Source: DAOUJI01 sp965224415 (GTDB taxonomy: Bacteria; Chloroflexota; Dehalococcoidia; Lucifugimonadales; JAGWBF01). Taken from it: a stretch of 64,000 bases of DNA. Below the pieces are notes generated by a model. That model did no database searches and was not told the DNA's origin. It worked only from the letters and a program-made list of their open reading frames with translations. Shown here one piece after another: positions 8,620 through 16,282 of the stretch (position 1 is the first letter of the stretch; each line of letters starts with the position of its first letter). Location of the stretch: positions 434,001 to 498,000 of the forward strand of contig CBDCZB010000005.1 of NCBI GenBank assembly GCA_965224415.1, written 5' to 3'. Both the position numbers and the translations under genes were made by a program.

Positions 8620-9900
8620 CTAAAGCCATTCCAGCTCGGCCCTGCCGATGTGAACCGCATCTCCCGGCTTGACTCCCATCTCTTCAAGAGCGTCAGCTAC
8701 GCCCAGGTCCCTCAACTGCTTCCAGACTTGGATCATCACCCGCCAATCACGGAGGTCGGCCATGGGTAGCATCCTCTCAATCTTGGGCGCAGATACATGG
8801 TAGACCCTTCCTCGTCGTGTGATGGTGAACGGCGGAGGCTCGTCGGGCGCCTTAGAGACTACTGGACTGATGCGTAGGCCGCTCTTGGGAAGTGCGCTTA
8901 AGGTTTCCACCACCTTGAGCATCAGTCCGTCGACGCCCTCTCCTGTCGCAGCCGATACTAGGTGCACGGGGCCCCTTGCAGGCCCGCCCTTGCTCGCTGC
9001 GCTCAACGTCTCCTGAAGGACGTCGCCCAACTCCTGTACGTCCGAAATATCCGCCTTGTTGACCACCACAATCTGCGGCTTCGACCCCAGGTCATCATCG
9101 AAAGCCTTCAACTCACGGTTTATCTGCTTCAAGTCCCCAGCAGGGTCGTCCGCGCTGCCGTCCACGAGATGGACCAGCAGCCTCGCTCTCTCCGCATGCC
9201 TGAGGAAGTCATGTCCCAGCCCATACCCTTCGTGGGCCCCTTCTATCAGCCCCGGCACTTCCATCATGACAAAAGGCTCATACCCAACGCCTAGGTCAAC
9301 CACTCCCAGAGCTGGCTCCGTCGTGGTGAATGGATACGGCGCCACCTTGGGAGTCGCCCGCGAACACACTGACATGAGCGTAGACTTTCCGGCGTTGGGT
9401 TTGCCGACTATCCCCACATCAGCCAGCAGTTTCAACTCCAATAAAAGCTCCGCGCGCGCTCCTTCCATTCCCTTCTCAGCCAGAAGAGGCTCTTGCTGCG
9501 TCGAGGTGGCGAATCGAGCGTTGCCGGAGCCGCCGCGGCCTCCACGAGCGACGAGCAGCTCCTCCTCACCTTCCGACACCTCCCCTATAGCGACTCTCTC
9601 CCCATCGCCCAGCTTCCAAATCACAGTGCCGATTGGAGCCCTTATGTTCACATCGTCCCCGTTAGCTCCGCGTCTGTTCTGACCTCTGCCGTGGACTCCA
9701 CGGAACCCCCTCCACCGGGAGTTATACCTCAAGTGAAGCAGGGTGTTTATCGAGTCGTCACCCACAATGTAGACGTTGCCGCCATGACCTCCGTCTCCGC
9801 CGTCGGGGCCTCCTCTGGGAACAAACTTCTCACGTCTAAAGCTGACGCATCCGTTGCCGCCTGCTCCGCCTATTACGATTATTTTAGCTAAATCAATCAA
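8620..9900 (-). CDS. obgE: GTPase Obg
   Basis: This 426-aa GTPase acts in 50S ribosome assembly and stress control. The glycine-rich Obg fold is at the N-terminus (IVIGGAGGNGCVSFRREKF, GGPDGGDGGHGG). The G domain has GKPNAGKST (G1), a switch region around YPFTTTEP (G2), a G3 segment (VPGLIEGAHEG, where canonical DxPG is replaced by EVPG), and NKAD (G4). A C-terminal OCT domain follows (about residues 350-426). The start is a TTG with no clear Shine-Dalgarno. It is the first gene of obgE-nadD-pyrE. Confidence 0.94.
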   Translation of the reverse strand: MIDLAKIIVIGGAGGNGCVSFRREKFVPRGGPDGGDGGHGGNVYIVGDDSINTLLHLRYNSRWRGFRGVHGRGQNRRGANGDDVNIRAPIGTVIWKLGDGERVAIGEVSEGEEELLVARGGRGGSGNARFATSTQQEPLLAEKGMEGARAELLLELKLLADVGIVGKPNAGKSTLMSVCSRATPKVAPYPFTTTEPALGVVDLGVGYEPFVMMEVPGLIEGAHEGYGLGHDFLRHAERARLLVHLVDGSADDPAGDLKQINRELKAFDDDLGSKPQIVVVNKADISDVQELGDVLQETLSAASKGGPARGPVHLVSAATGEGVDGLMLKVVETLSALPKSGLRISPVVSKAPDEPPPFTITRRGRVYHVSAPKIERMLPMADLRDWRVMIQVWKQLRDLGVADALEEMGVKPGDAVHIGRAELEWL

Positions 9901-9947
9901 TCAGGTGTTATGAGAACTTTAATAACAATAATAGTTCAGGTGTGGGT

Positions 9948-10010
9948 GGAACTAACTGTGCGGGTTAGCGATGAATATATTGGAACTAACCTTGAGGGAA
10001 ATGGAACTAA
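9948..10010. repeat. Three 9-mer direct repeats (GGAACTAAC) between obgE and dnaA
   Basis: GGAACTAAC occurs at 9948-9956 and 9982-9990, and GGAACTAAG at 10002-10010 (the last base differs). A partial inverted copy (TAGTTC) lies at 9932-9937, next to an AT-rich stretch at about 9910-9935. On the other flank of dnaA, GTTAGTTTA (11596-11604) shares seven bases with the inverse of the repeat. They could be operators for obgE or initiator-binding sites. Confidence 0.5.
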
Positions 10011-10114
10011 GTGAAGATTTGACTTCATGTATTGTACACGGTTCGGGGCGTTAGGAAACAATAAAAGGGAAGAGAGAGTTTGTAGAGACGAGAGGTTTAT
10101 GGAGAGGTAGTCCC

Positions 10115-11464
10115 TTATGTTCTTAGGAGGGATTCTTTTATTGCGATGAAGTGGCTCTTGACGATTGGGTCGGTGTCCAGTGAACAGCTCATTTTGTACA
10201 ACGCCTTGGTTACTGCTGTGTTCGCTCTTCCCCCCATTATTCTTCCAATGTCGGTGTCGTTCATAGAGAGCTCTTCACTCATGAGATACATGGCTATCCA
10301 TCTGGCTTTGATGAGAGCCTTCTTGCGGCTGGTGCCAATCAGGTCCTCACGTCCGACTGAGAAGCGTAGTCCGACATGCTCGAGGATAGTTTCAGGACCG
10401 AGGGCGGTCCGTGTGAAGTCGGGCAACAGGTCTGCGATAGCCTGAGCAACCAGGTCCATGGTGATGGGAGAGTTGTACAACCTGGCCATCGCGACGATTC
10501 GATTTAGGCAGCCCTCTAGTTCCCTCACGTTGCGGTACGGATAGTTGGCTGCGTAGTGGAGTACGTGCTCCTCTAAAGAGACGGACATGTCGGTGGCCTT
10601 GGTGCGAAGGATGGCTGCGCGGGTCTCCATGTCGGGGACGGAGATGTACGCCGTGAGGCCCCACTCAAACCGGGAGCGGAGCCGGTCTTCCAGGTCCAGG
10701 AAGTCCCTCGGCGGCCTGTCCGACGCAAGGACCACCTGGCCCGAGGAGTTGTGGAGGTCGTTGAAGGTGTGAAAGAATGCCTCCTGGGTCTGCTCCTTGC
10801 CGGTAAGAAACTGAACGTCGTCCACCAAAAGCATGTCCACGCTCCTGTATTTTGCACGGAAATCTTCGGTGGACCTGGAGCGTATGGCTGTGATGAACTC
10901 GCTGGTGAACTGCTCAGCGGTCACGTAGAGGACGCGGTCTCCCCGCTCGATGGAGGTGTGGCCGATGGCCTGCAGCAGATGAGTCTTGCCCAACCCGGCG
11001 GGAGAGTGTATGAACAGAGGTTGGAACGCATTCTCCGGGGTCTCCGCAACGGCCTTGGCGGCGGAGTACGGGAGACGATTGGACGACCCCACGACGAAGC
11101 GTGGGAAGGTGTAATGTCGGTGAAGTCCCGACCACGAAGACTGGCCCGATCGGCGACCGTTGGCGGCGCCGGATCGGGCAGGCTCCAGCGGTGAGCGGGC
11201 GGTGTCCAGGACCGGGGTGGACTTGAATTCCACGTCCAAGGCCCCGTCCACGACCCTCTGCACAGTCTCCCGAATGGTGGGGTACATTCGCCTCTCCAGC
11301 CATTCAATGGAGAAGGGAGTGGCCACTCCCACCAGCAAGACTCCCCGTTCGATGGAGAGGCCCCGGGTGTCTCTGAGCCATGTGTCGAAGACGTGCCTGT
11401 CCACACGCACTTGCAGCTCGCCAAGTGCGGCTTTCCATCCATTTGAAGCTCTGGTGTCGGTCAT
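10115..11464 (-). CDS. dnaA: Chromosomal replication initiator DnaA
   Basis: This 449-aa protein has a short domain I (HVFDTWLRDTRGLSI) and a linker. The AAA+ domain III begins at YTFPRFVVGSSNRLPYSAA and has Walker A AGLGKTHLLQAIGH, Walker B MLLVDDVQFLTGKEQTQEAFF and sensor RLRSRFEWGL. Domain IV has the basic loop SRKKALIKARWIAMYL. The canonical signature GGRDHTTV, which reads DnaA boxes, is here GGRANTAV (residues 411-418): Asp and His that contact bases are Ala and Asn. A TTGACA lies at 11515-11520 upstream, with a weak -10. Confidence 0.93.
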   Translation of the reverse strand: MTDTRASNGWKAALGELQVRVDRHVFDTWLRDTRGLSIERGVLLVGVATPFSIEWLERRMYPTIRETVQRVVDGALDVEFKSTPVLDTARSPLEPARSGAANGRRSGQSSWSGLHRHYTFPRFVVGSSNRLPYSAAKAVAETPENAFQPLFIHSPAGLGKTHLLQAIGHTSIERGDRVLYVTAEQFTSEFITAIRSRSTEDFRAKYRSVDMLLVDDVQFLTGKEQTQEAFFHTFNDLHNSSGQVVLASDRPPRDFLDLEDRLRSRFEWGLTAYISVPDMETRAAILRTKATDMSVSLEEHVLHYAANYPYRNVRELEGCLNRIVAMARLYNSPITMDLVAQAIADLLPDFTRTALGPETILEHVGLRFSVGREDLIGTSRKKALIKARWIAMYLMSEELSMNDTDIGRIMGGRANTAVTKALYKMSCSLDTDPIVKSHFIAIKESLLRT

Positions 11465-11703
11465 AAAAGAGGCCAGTCGTTATGTAAAAAGGATAAGGGC
11501 GGTATAGAAAGGGTTGTCAAGGCAGTAATCGTTGAAAACTGTCGCGGGGCCAAAATTGGCGTCGAACATAGTATAATTTTGAGATATGTTCTAATGTTAG
11601 TTTAGTACAAATAAGCTGATATTCCGTTTTTCGTAACGCCCCATCTCTGAGTGAAATCACACATGGTATATTGGGAACGTAGCCCGCATTCTGGAATTCG
11701 ACG
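11465..11703. other. Divergent dnaA/fmt intergenic region
   Basis: This AT-richer region of 239 bp holds TTGACA for dnaA (minus, 11515-11520), a TATAAT at 11572-11577 and the fmt extended -10 at 11664-11672. I found no TTATCCACA-type DnaA box on either strand by eye. Confidence 0.45.
11664..11672 (+). promoter_or_regulatory. Extended -10 element of fmt
   Basis: TGGTATATT (TG-n plus a 5 of 6 match to TATAAT) is positioned 31 nt before the first possible fmt start. Confidence 0.4.
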
Positions 11704-12678
11704 ATGACGTCCCACGCCGCTTCACGAAACGACATGTCCAGCGTCCGAGCCGTGTTCATGGGGACTCCCGACTTTGCCGTTCCTGGCCTCGAGGTCCTGA
11801 TGGATATGGGCTGCAAGGTCGTCGCGGTCTACACGCAGCCCGACCGCCCCAAGGGCCGGTCGAAAGCTCCGTCCCCCAGCCCGGTGAAGGTGCGGGCTAT
11901 GGAGTTGGGACTTGATGTATTCCAGCCGGAATCTCTGCGGGACCCAGCAGCGGCTGCGGAAATGTCGACCCTGGCTCCGGACGTTGTCCTAGTTGCAGCC
12001 TACGGAAAGTTCCTCCCCGCCGAGGTCTTGTCGATACCCGCGCACGGCTGCCTCAACATACATCCGTCGTTGCTGCCGCTGTATCGCGGACCGTCTCCCG
12101 TCGCCACGGCAATCATCGACGGCCGTACCGAGACCGGCGTTTCGCTGATGTTGCTGGACCAGGGCATGGACACGGGACCCATAGTCTCCGCCGAGGCGGC
12201 TCCTATAGGGCCTCGTGACACCGCCGAGGCTCTTACCGTCCGTCTGTTCGAGTTGGGCGCCCGGATGCTCAGGGACTGGCTGCCGGATTGGGTCGAAGGG
12301 CGCATAGAAGCGGTTCCCCAAGCGGAAGCCGGAGCCACGACCACAAGGCTGCTCAAGAGAGAGGACGGAAACGCGGACTGGAACTCCACGGCGGTCGAAC
12401 TGGACCGGAAGCTGCGGGCGTTTACCCCTTGGCCGGGCCTGTACACCCAATGGCGCGGCAAGACCCTCAAAATCATATCCGTTCGGGCCGTGGATTCGGG
12501 TATGCAGGGTCCACCCGGCATGGTTACGACTCTGGAGGGTGACGCGGCCCTGGGAGTGGTCACCGGCAACGGGACTCTGGCGCTGGAGGTCCTACAGCTG
12601 GAGGGAAGGCGGCCCCAATCTGGGCGGGAGTTTCTAGCCGGCTACCCAGAGTTCCCAGGTTCCCTGCTGCCAAGTTAG
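11704..12678 (+). CDS. fmt: Methionyl-tRNA formyltransferase
   Basis: This enzyme of up to 324 aa formylates initiator Met-tRNA using 10-formyl-THF. VFMGTPDFAVPGLEVL opens the Rossmann-like domain. The catalytic segment is CLNIHPSLLPLYRGPSPVATAI, with the N-x-H pair and SLLPxYRG signature, followed by TGVSLMLLDQGMDTGPI with the catalytic Asp. The C-terminal domain (from about residue 215) binds tRNA. An internal ATG at 11734 (MSSVRAVFMG) is an equally likely start, because neither site has a strong Shine-Dalgarno. The usual neighbour def is absent. Confidence 0.92.
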   Translation: MTSHAASRNDMSSVRAVFMGTPDFAVPGLEVLMDMGCKVVAVYTQPDRPKGRSKAPSPSPVKVRAMELGLDVFQPESLRDPAAAAEMSTLAPDVVLVAAYGKFLPAEVLSIPAHGCLNIHPSLLPLYRGPSPVATAIIDGRTETGVSLMLLDQGMDTGPIVSAEAAPIGPRDTAEALTVRLFELGARMLRDWLPDWVEGRIEAVPQAEAGATTTRLLKREDGNADWNSTAVELDRKLRAFTPWPGLYTQWRGKTLKIISVRAVDSGMQGPPGMVTTLEGDAALGVVTGNGTLALEVLQLEGRRPQSGREFLAGYPEFPGSLLPS

Positions 12679-12716
12679 GCCTGGGTGTATCGGCTTAGTT
12701 GCATCGGCGCGTTTTG

Positions 12717-13463
12717 CTAGAAAAATTCTACGGGGTAGACGACCTGGATGACGTGGGCTTCCTGGAGTTCTGTCAATGTATTCCCTCCTTCGGAGGTGTC
12801 CTGGACTCCGGTCCCCACGAAATAAGCGCACAAGTCGGCCAGCAGGTGGCAATGAGAGAACTGTCCGGAGTACAACACGTTGTCCGCCACCGAGCCGGTG
12901 GGCAGGTCGAGGGATGTCCGCACCAGTTCGTCTACAGTCCGGGACCGGGCAGCCATCGAAGACTCGGCGACTATGACGGCCCGCTCTTTGACCTCTATGG
13001 GGGCGGCGTCGTGGGGATTCAAGGTCGGCGGCGCCTGCTCGACGTTGATCTCGTCCATGAGCATGTCGAGGCTGTAGACGACCCGGGAAAAAGCGGCGTG
13101 CCAAGGCTCGCTCCAGACGTCTCCGGCGGTGAACTTCTCCGAGCTCACGTATGCCGCAATCACCGGAGTCTCCCTGCGTGTCATGATGTTCACCAGGCTT
13201 TCGACCATTCTCTCGCGGCGTTCCAAGGGCCAAGACGCGAAGGGGCCGTTCCCAAGGACCAAGTCCGACACGCACAGGCTGTCGGGAACACCTGGGGACC
13301 CCAGCATAGCACCAAAGAAGCCGTGGCAAATCACGTCGAACTGGGCTTTGACACTTTGGAGGGACTCTTCGTGCACCATGAGTCCCGTGGTCACGTGCAA
13401 AGGGGGATGAGGACTTGCGGGGTCGCCTGGGACGCCGGACTGGCCGACGTAGACCAGGTACAC
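12717..13463 (-). CDS. DUF3800-like protein
   Basis: This 248-aa protein begins with GTG directly after the L25 stop codon, so the two are cotranscribed. The N-terminal MYLVYVGQSG followed by a PLHVTTGLMV block resembles the YLDESG...FxxGG start of DUF3800 proteins, a family suspected to have an RNase H-like fold. Later segments (residues about 80-170) also fit that family loosely. In typical members the first motif holds an acidic pair (D-E-S-G), but here it reads G-Q-S-G, so a nuclease activity may be lost. Function is unknown and the family call is tentative. Confidence 0.5.
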   Translation of the reverse strand: MYLVYVGQSGVPGDPASPHPPLHVTTGLMVHEESLQSVKAQFDVICHGFFGAMLGSPGVPDSLCVSDLVLGNGPFASWPLERRERMVESLVNIMTRRETPVIAAYVSSEKFTAGDVWSEPWHAAFSRVVYSLDMLMDEINVEQAPPTLNPHDAAPIEVKERAVIVAESSMAARSRTVDELVRTSLDLPTGSVADNVLYSGQFSHCHLLADLCAYFVGTGVQDTSEGGNTLTELQEAHVIQVVYPVEFF

Positions 13464-14099
13464 CTAAGCGCTCTCTTCCTCTGGGCTGGCGTCTCCAGCG
13501 GTCTGCGCCTCTTCCTGAGACCCTGCTTCGAATGTGGTTCTTCCTGCTTCCACCCGGGCCACCATCTCTTCCGGGTCCGTGAGCAGTGTAACCCCTCTCG
13601 GTATGGGCAGTTCCCCGGCGCGGAGGACTGAGTCCGGTTGGTCCAGTACGCCCACGTCCACCAGGATTTCCCTGGGCATGTCCAGAGGCAAGGCTTCCAC
13701 CGTGACCTGCCGGAGCAGTTGGACCACGGAGCCAAAGGAGGCCCTCGCCCCAGCTGACTCCCCTTCCAGGACTACAGGGGCCTCTGCTGAGATCAGCTCT
13801 GTTGCTATCGTTCGGAGAAAATCAACGTGGACCAGGCCGCCTCTCACCGGGTCCCACTGCACCTCTCTTGCGAAAGCGAGGTGCTCACCGGACTCGCCCT
13901 CGACGGTAATGGAGATGGGGCTGGTGGCGCCTGCCTGGGCCAACACCTTGACTAAGTCGACGCTGGTGATTTGGAGATTTTTAGGCTCGATCCCTGGCCC
14001 GTAGAGGTGCACCGGCGTTAGCCCGGACCTTCTCAGGGCTCGGTTCTTCTTTCCAAAAGATGATCTAGGTTGGAGTTTGAGGGAAATCCTGTCCGGCAC
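13464..14099 (-). CDS. rplY: Ribosomal protein L25 (TL5/CTC form)
   Basis: From GTG at 14099 (upstream AAAGGAG, 6-nt spacing) this is a 211-aa protein. The N-terminal L25 domain (LKLQPRSSFGKKNRALRRSG, then VHLYGPG) binds 5S rRNA. The C-terminal beta domain (VDFLRTI, VVLEGESAGA, VEALPLDMPREILVDVG) and an acidic Glu-rich tail are the CTC/TL5 extension. An upstream ATG at 14132 is in frame but has no Shine-Dalgarno. The first gene of a two-gene unit with the DUF3800-like protein. Confidence 0.92.
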   Translation of the reverse strand: MPDRISLKLQPRSSFGKKNRALRRSGLTPVHLYGPGIEPKNLQITSVDLVKVLAQAGATSPISITVEGESGEHLAFAREVQWDPVRGGLVHVDFLRTIATELISAEAPVVLEGESAGARASFGSVVQLLRQVTVEALPLDMPREILVDVGVLDQPDSVLRAGELPIPRGVTLLTDPEEMVARVEAGRTTFEAGSQEEAQTAGDASPEEESA

Positions 14100-14137
14100 G
14101 AAAGACTCCTTTGCAGGGTGGGCGGCTGGCACCCACT

Positions 14138-14146
14138 ATAATACCA
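14138..14146 (-). promoter_or_regulatory. Extended -10 promoter of the L25 gene
   Basis: The minus strand reads TGGTATTAT, about 39 nt before the GTG start. An in-frame ATG at 14132 would be nearly on top of it, which supports the downstream GTG start. Confidence 0.5.
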
Positions 14147-14416
14147 TTCGTGCGCCTGTAAAGGAACGGCTCAGGCATACCGTCGCGGGCAACTGACCGC
14201 GTAAGGGATGTCCACTGGCAACCCCTGACTATGTACAAGCAGTCGCTAACAGGGCACTCTGTTTCGGTAGATGGGGCATCCTGGAGACCCGCATCATTTG
14301 AAAGCCGCCAGAAGCTGGGTTATTATTAGTCAAGACCGTCTGCGCCCAGGATATCCGTGCGACGTATGGGATAGGAAGGCGCAGCTTAATTGCCGGAGCC
14401 GGAAAGAGAGTGGGCC
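14147..14416. other. Intergenic region upstream of moeB-like gene
   Basis: About 270 bp with no coding frame, no strong hairpin and no clear promoter on the plus strand. Divergent promoters for L25 (minus) and the moeB-like gene (plus) are expected here. Confidence 0.4.
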
Positions 14417-15274
14417 ATGACCCAGCAGCCCGTTACACTGACGCCTGACCAGATAAAGCGATACAGCAGGCATATCATTATGGCGCCGGTGGGCAGCGCC
14501 GGGCAGCGAAAGCTGCTGGCGTCCAAGGTGTTGATCGTAGGCGCCGGAGGCCTTGGTTCTCCCGTGGCAGTCTATCTGTCCCTGGCGGGCGTGGGGACGT
14601 TGGGCATTGTGGACTTCGACACTGTGGACGTGTCGAACCTACAGCGCCAGATACTCCACCAGAACGACGACGTAGGACGCCCCAAGACCCTCTCTGCGAA
14701 GGAGACCATCAACGCCTACAACCCAGACACCAACGTTGTCATTCACGACGCCTGGCTCACTTCCGAAAACGCCATGGAAATCATTTCCCAGTATGACCTG
14801 GTAGTCAGCGGCGCCGACAACTTCCCGGCCCGGTATCTTATCAACGACGCCTGCTACCTCGCCGGAAAGCCCCTAATCGACGGGAGCATCCTTATATTCG
14901 ATGGCCAGGCCACCGTGTACCAACCCGGCGCTGGCTGCTACCGTTGCTTGTTCCCCTCTCCTCCGCCCCCGGGCATGGTGCCCAACTGCGCTGAGGCCGG
15001 CGTTCTCGGCGCTCTGACCGGTCTGGTGGGGAGCATCCAGGCGGTGGAAACACTCAAGCTGATAATGGGAATCGGTGAGAGCCTCACTTCCAGGCTCCTC
15101 CTGATCGACGCCCTGAGCATGGACTTCAGGGAAGTTAAAATCAAACGGAACGCCAACTGCCCGTTGTGCGGCGACAATCCTACAGTGACAGAGCTCATCG
15201 ACTACGAGGTGTTCTGTGGCGTGGCCCCCCACTCCGAAATAAGCGAGGCGGCCGGAGTCGCCAGCCCAGACTAG
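14417..15274 (+). CDS. moeB: E1-like sulfur-carrier adenylyltransferase (MoeB/ThiF family)
   Basis: This 285-aa enzyme adenylates the C-terminal glycine of a ubiquitin-like sulfur carrier (MoaD, ThiS or CysO type). The nucleotide loop KVLIVGAGGLGSPVAVYLSLAGVG is followed by DTVDVSNLQRQILHQNDDVG, which holds the catalytic arginines. YRCLFPSPPP carries the cysteine after the crossover loop, and CPLCG near the end is one half of the zinc site. It has no C-terminal rhodanese domain. The chosen ATG has an AAGAGAG Shine-Dalgarno. It stands 6 bp before a cysteine synthase gene, an arrangement recalling the mycobacterial CysO/MoeZ/CysM route. Confidence 0.88.
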   Translation: MTQQPVTLTPDQIKRYSRHIIMAPVGSAGQRKLLASKVLIVGAGGLGSPVAVYLSLAGVGTLGIVDFDTVDVSNLQRQILHQNDDVGRPKTLSAKETINAYNPDTNVVIHDAWLTSENAMEIISQYDLVVSGADNFPARYLINDACYLAGKPLIDGSILIFDGQATVYQPGAGCYRCLFPSPPPPGMVPNCAEAGVLGALTGLVGSIQAVETLKLIMGIGESLTSRLLLIDALSMDFREVKIKRNANCPLCGDNPTVTELIDYEVFCGVAPHSEISEAAGVASPD

Positions 15275-15280
15275 CTGACA

Positions 15281-16240
15281 ATGGCTGCAACGCATAAAAT
15301 CGTCAACGCAAGTACGGTCCTCGACCTCATCGGCAACACCCCCTTGGTGGAGCTCAACAACATGGAGCTCAAACCTGGGGTGCGGGTATTTGCCAAACTG
15401 GAGGGACAGAATCCCACCGGCAGTCTGAAGGACCGTATCGCCAAGTACATGATCGACAGGGCCGAGCGAGAGGGCCTCCTCACTCCTGAGAAGAGGATAC
15501 TGGAGCCCACCAGCGGCAACACCGGGATTTCCCTGGCCTTCGTGGCCAGCCTCAAGGGATACAAGGTCACCGTAGTCATGCCGGAGAACGTGAGCCATGA
15601 ACGTTCCGAACTGCTCTGGGCCTTCGGCGCCGAAATCATATACTCCGACGGAACGCGAGGCACCAACGGCTCCATAGAGGTGGCCAAGGAGATAATCGAG
15701 AAGCAGGGCGACGAGTACGTCATGCTGTACCAATACGGCAACGAGGCCAATCCGGGCGCCCACTATGAGACCACCGGCGCGGAGATAGCCCGCGACCTCC
15801 CGGACGTGGACATGTTCGTGGCTGGCCTCGGCACCGGGGGCACCCTGATGGGGACTGGCCGCCGCCTACGAGAGCACAACCCCGACGTCAAGATTGTCGC
15901 AGTTGCGCCGGAACCGGGGGACTACATTCAGGCCCTGAGGGACCTGGATGAGGGTTTCATACCGCCGATATTGGATATATCAATGCTGGACTCCAGGATC
16001 ATGGTGTCCAGCGCTGACTCCTTCCGCATGGCCAAGGAGCTCCTGAGCCGCGAGGGGATATTCGCCGGAATATCCTCAGGCGCCGTGGTATTCGGTGCAA
16101 TGAAGGCCGCTCAAAGGTTGAAGCAGGGGAACATAGTGTGCCTGCTGGCCGACGGCGGCTGGAAGTACCTTAGCTCTCAGCTGTGGACCACGGACTACGG
16201 TGACATGGACGAGGACACCACCGGCAAAATCTGGTGGTGA
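15281..16240 (+). CDS. cysM: Cysteine synthase (CysK/CysM family)
   Basis: This 319-aa PLP enzyme of the beta family makes cysteine from an activated serine and a sulfide donor. The cofactor lysine is in LEGQNPTGSLKDRIAKYMI. EPTSGNTGISLAF is the substrate-binding loop, and GLGTGGTLMGTGRRL binds the phosphate. Typical CysK/CysM, with no CBS domain. Placement directly after the E1-like gene suggests that the sulfur may come from a thiocarboxylated carrier protein, as for mycobacterial CysM, rather than from free sulfide. The end carries GDMDEDTTGKIWW, a longer tail than CysK usually has. Confidence 0.9.
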   Translation: MAATHKIVNASTVLDLIGNTPLVELNNMELKPGVRVFAKLEGQNPTGSLKDRIAKYMIDRAEREGLLTPEKRILEPTSGNTGISLAFVASLKGYKVTVVMPENVSHERSELLWAFGAEIIYSDGTRGTNGSIEVAKEIIEKQGDEYVMLYQYGNEANPGAHYETTGAEIARDLPDVDMFVAGLGTGGTLMGTGRRLREHNPDVKIVAVAPEPGDYIQALRDLDEGFIPPILDISMLDSRIMVSSADSFRMAKELLSREGIFAGISSGAVVFGAMKAAQRLKQGNIVCLLADGGWKYLSSQLWTTDYGDMDEDTTGKIWW

Positions 16241-16282
16241 CCCCCCAATCCGGCAGCCCAACAAATTGACCCTACGCTGACG

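Noticed and set aside
9940..10015. Possible CRISPR
   Set aside because: Repeats are only 9 bp with unequal spacing of 20-34 bp. No CRISPR array or cas gene is present in the window.
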